A stretch of 64,000 nucleotides of DNA. Source: Bryobacterales bacterium (lineage in GTDB: Bacteria; Acidobacteriota; Terriglobia; Bryobacterales; Bryobacteraceae). The notes below the pieces were generated by a model. That model was not told where the DNA came from. It made no database searches and saw only the letters and a program-made list of their open reading frames with translations. Position 1 is the stretch's first letter; each line of letters starts with the position of its first letter. The DNA lies in contig JADKID010000008.1 in the NCBI GenBank assembly GCA_016721425.1, positions 153,172-217,171 on the forward strand, given 5' to 3'. This document shows positions 61,437 through 64,000 of the stretch, one piece after another. The translations under genes were made by a program, and so were the position numbers.

Positions 61437-62790
61437 ATGTCCAAGATCAAGCGAGTTCTCTTGTGGTTCGGCGGGCTGCTGGTGGCAGCCGGCGTGATCG
61501 CCGGAGTGGGTATGGCGTTCTTCGGCTTGCGGTTTGACCGCGATGGGACGGGCATGCGGCCCCTGCCCTATGTGGACCGCACGGAGCAGCGGCTCCAGGA
61601 GATTGAAAAGCGGGCGGCGGCGGAGCATCAACCGGCTGAGGCCGCGGCGGCGGAACCGGCTGCCGTGGTGGCGGACCAGAGCGCACCCTGGCCACTTTTC
61701 AACGGCGCGAAGCAGGACGGCGTTTACCGGGACAGTCCCATTCAGGTGAACTGGCCGGCCAAGGGCTTGCCGGAGGTTTGGCGGAAACCCGTGGGCGGCG
61801 GGTATGCGTCGATGATTGTGGCGCAGGGCGGGTCTTCACAATCGAGCAGCGGCGGGATCAGGAGGTGGCGGCCGCCTACGATCTAAAGACGGGCCGCGAG
61901 GTGGGCCAATTCGTGGAAGGCGTTCTTTCAGGAATCAATGGGCGGAGACGGGCCGCGAGCCACACCGGCCTGGGCGGATGGGCGCGTCCCTTGGGCGCGG
62001 AGGGCGAACTGAGATGCCTGGACGCGCTGACGGGCAAGCTGCTATGGCGCACCAACATCCTGACCGACAGCGGCGCGACGAATCCAGTGGGGCATGGCCG
62101 CGTCGCCGCCAGTCGTCGACGGTATGGTGATCGTCATGCCCGGCGCAAGGGCGTGGCGGCGTGACGCGAAGTCCGGCAAGCGGTTGTGGACCGCGCTCGA
62201 AGACAAGGGCGCCTACACGGCTCCGATGGTGGCCACGCTGAACGGCCAGCGGCAGATTGTGGATGTCACGGGCGAGCGGGCGCTCGACCGACGCGATGGC
62301 GGCGGCAGGTGCGGTCGCATCCGTGGAAGACGGACCACGAGATCAACAGCGCGCTCCGCTGATTGTGGACGGAACCATGATTCTGACCGCCGGTATGGGC
62401 ACGGCGCGGCGATGATAGAGATCACGGCCGAGGGCGGGCGCGAAATGTGGGAGAGCAAGGCGATGAAGTGCTAAGTTCAACAACGCAGTGCTCCACCAGG
62501 GCGTGGGTGTACGGATCGACGAAGGGATTCTGGCTGCGATGGACGCGCAGACGGGCCAGAAGTGGAAGGGCGGGCGGTATGGTTGGACAGCTCCTGCTGG
62601 CCGGCGAGCATCTGGTCATCCTGTCCGAGACGGGCGAAGTGGTACTGGTAAGTGGCGATGCCCGCAGGCACGAAGAGTGGCCAAGTTCGAGGCGATCTCC
62701 GGCAAGACCTGGAACGTGCCGGCGATGGCCGACGGGCTGCTGCTGGTGCGGAATGGCGCGGAGATGGTGTGCTACCGGATCGCGCGGTAG
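61437..62790 (+). pseudogene. PQQ-like beta-propeller protein, membrane anchored, frameshifted
   Basis: ATG 61437 starts 'MSKIKRVLLWFGGLLVAAG', an N-terminal membrane anchor. An Ala/Glu-rich linker and 'PWPLFNGAKQDGVYRDSPI', the usual start of outer-membrane-assembly-like PQQ propellers, follow. Later pieces in several frames: 'AAYDLKTGREVGQFVE', 'CLDALTGKLLWRTNIL', 'DAKSGKRLWTALEDKGAYT', 'FEAISGKTWNVPAM' and the end 'NGAEMVCYRIAR'. Frame changes are near 61820, 62090, 62280 and 62470-62650. It may bind a cofactor or act in envelope assembly; no catalytic residue is seen. Confidence 0.75.
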
Positions 62791-62995
62791 CGGCTAGGGA
62801 CGATCAGTCAGCGGGCTTTCGGCGAAGGCGATCCGCCACTTGGTTTCTACACCGTCCCATCCTGCGCCATCTCTGATCCCTTCGGCAGATATCATCCAGT
62901 GAACAATGCCACCGCGAATCGTCATCGAACCCGCCTGGCGGCCGAAGACCGACTCGAGCGCCGCGCGGGAATCGTCTTTGTGAGGATGGACTTCT

Positions 62996-64000
62996 TCAGA
63001 ACAGCAGCTTCAGCCCGAGCTGCAAATGCCGCGGGCTCTGCGCTGAGCTGACGACCCTCGAAGCCTGCGGCCCCGACGAAACTTCGGGGGAGGTCAAAGC
63101 TGGTGTGATTCAGAAGGTTGAACGCCTCGACGCGCATCTGCACGGAGAGGCTCTCGTTGACGCGGAACGACTTGAGCATCGAGACGTTCAATGCGGCCTG
63201 CCCCGGCCCGTTGAGGATGTTGCGGCCGGCATTTCCAAAGGTGCCGCGCTCGAACTGGCGAAGGCGGCGGTGTTGAACCAGCGCTGCCGCGGTTGAAAGC
63301 GGGGGGGCTGGCGTCGCCGCTGACGCTGGGACGATCGTTGGCTCCAAAACCCAGCGACGAGCGGCCGGTGCCGGAGTTATCGAGCCCAGATGGAAGCGCG
63401 ACGGTGAACGGCCGGCCGGACTGCATGGTGAGGATGCCGTTGAGCGTGAAGCCGCGGCCGATGAGCCAGGAGGCGCTGGCGGCCAGGCGGTGGCGCACAT
63501 CGAAATTAGAGCGGCCGCGCTCGGCGCTGAGGTTGCGGGAATCCTGCGGGAAGTTGGGATCCCCGGCGCTGGGGAAGAAGCCGGATGCGTCGTCGATGGA
63601 CTTGGCCCAGGTGTAGCCGGCGAAGAAGGTGAGGCCGCGGCGGAGCTGCTGGCGGGCCGACGCCTTGCAGGAGTGGTAGCTGGAATTGGAGCGCGACCAG
63701 CCGGTTGATGTCGTCGAAGAAGTAGTTGGGGCGCAGGTTCTGCGCTGCGGCGGAGGGCCCGGTTGGTTGATGTCGCGCGCGCCGTAGAGGCGGGTTCCCT
63801 TGCTGCCGGCGTAGTTCGAACTCCACCACCCGCCCGGCGCCAGCCTGTTGCTGCACCCGAAACTCCACTGTTGCATGTAGGGCGTGCGGAGGTTGCGGTC
63901 GAAGGCGAATCCGGAGGGCGGCGTGGGGTAAGGGAAGTTCGACGGCCACGGATTGGCGAGGGTAGCGGCAACTGCGGCAGTGCGCAAAGAAGAGCCGGAA
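62996..64000 (-). pseudogene. TonB-dependent-receptor-like outer membrane protein, C-terminal part, frameshifted
   Basis: The window cuts off the 5' part. Visible blocks are those of acidobacterial carboxypeptidase-regulated TonB receptors: 'LRTPYMQQWSFG', 'NYAGSKGTRLYGARDINQP', 'FAGYTWAKSIDDASGFFP', 'FDVRHRLAASASWLIG', 'GPGQAALNVSMLKSF' and 'VEAFNLLNHTSFDLP'. The end is an aromatic-ending beta strand ('LQLGLKLLF') at 62996. Frame changes are near 63750, 63290 and 63040. Large outer-membrane barrel; the ligand is unknown. Confidence 0.8.

Overview
The window looks like chromosomal DNA of an Acidobacteriota member, probably Bryobacterales/Solibacter-like. This is inferred from the high GC content and from characteristic families: a winged-helix/TolB-propeller fusion, an ASPIC/FG-GAP protein, an Abhydrolase_10 protein, and a carboxypeptidase-regulated TonB-type receptor. 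No 16S gene is present to confirm it.

Layout. 0-1.8 kb: the end of a dTDP-rhamnose cluster (rfbA-rfbC-rfbB). 3.3-6.8 kb: a secreted TIM-barrel glycosidase-like protein and an unknown secreted protein. 6.8-7.95 kb: tRNA fragments and a frameshifted plasmid repA, the scar of an integrated element. 8.1-26.4 kb: a 14-gene, one-directional respiratory cluster on the minus strand. Reading 5' to 3' it encodes a RIC-type iron-sulfur repair protein, a ferredoxin, a cytochrome b/multihaem c fusion, an ASPIC/FG-GAP/TPR protein, two Rrf2 regulators, a GltD-like flavoprotein with ferredoxin domain, Rieske, cytochrome b, a seven-haem cytochrome c, and the alpha, beta, gamma and chaperone genes of a type II DMSO-reductase-family molybdoenzyme. 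Most neighbours overlap by 1-10 bases. The inferred pathway is quinol to Rieske/cytochrome b to c-haems to gamma/beta/alpha on the outer face of the membrane. This resembles haloarchaeal outward-facing nitrate reductase loci, but the substrate is not provable here.

26.5-38 kb is accessory: a glutamine amidotransferase truncated at a transposase junction, a complete DDE transposase, a one-component regulator, secreted proteins and a multiply frameshifted propeller gene. 38-41.5 kb is a patchwork of diverged repeats. Two copies of one module, in inverted orientation, each carry a solitary CRISPR-repeat-like hairpin and the same first codons, fused to different genes: a GIY-YIG nuclease and an ArdC-like metallopeptidase fragment. 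41.5-45.0 kb is strand-asymmetric low-complexity sequence ending in about 200 bases of nearly pure G, probably an assembly artefact.

45.0-57.8 kb is a defence island: a HTH protein, a SNF2 helicase with DUF3883, a DUF1156 adenine methyltransferase, a 108-aa unknown, a DUF499 ATPase and an OLD-like ATPase. It ends in a tyrosine recombinase abutting tRNA-Phe, so it was probably acquired at that tRNA. 58-64 kb is housekeeping and secreted functions: a prolyl oligopeptidase, an oligogalacturonate-lyase-like propeller, rpmB-rpmG, a PQQ-like propeller and a TonB-type receptor.

Many genes carry single-base frameshifts, including rpmB, which is normally needed for growth. Much of this is therefore likely residual sequencing error rather than real gene decay; entries typed pseudogene should be read with that in mind.
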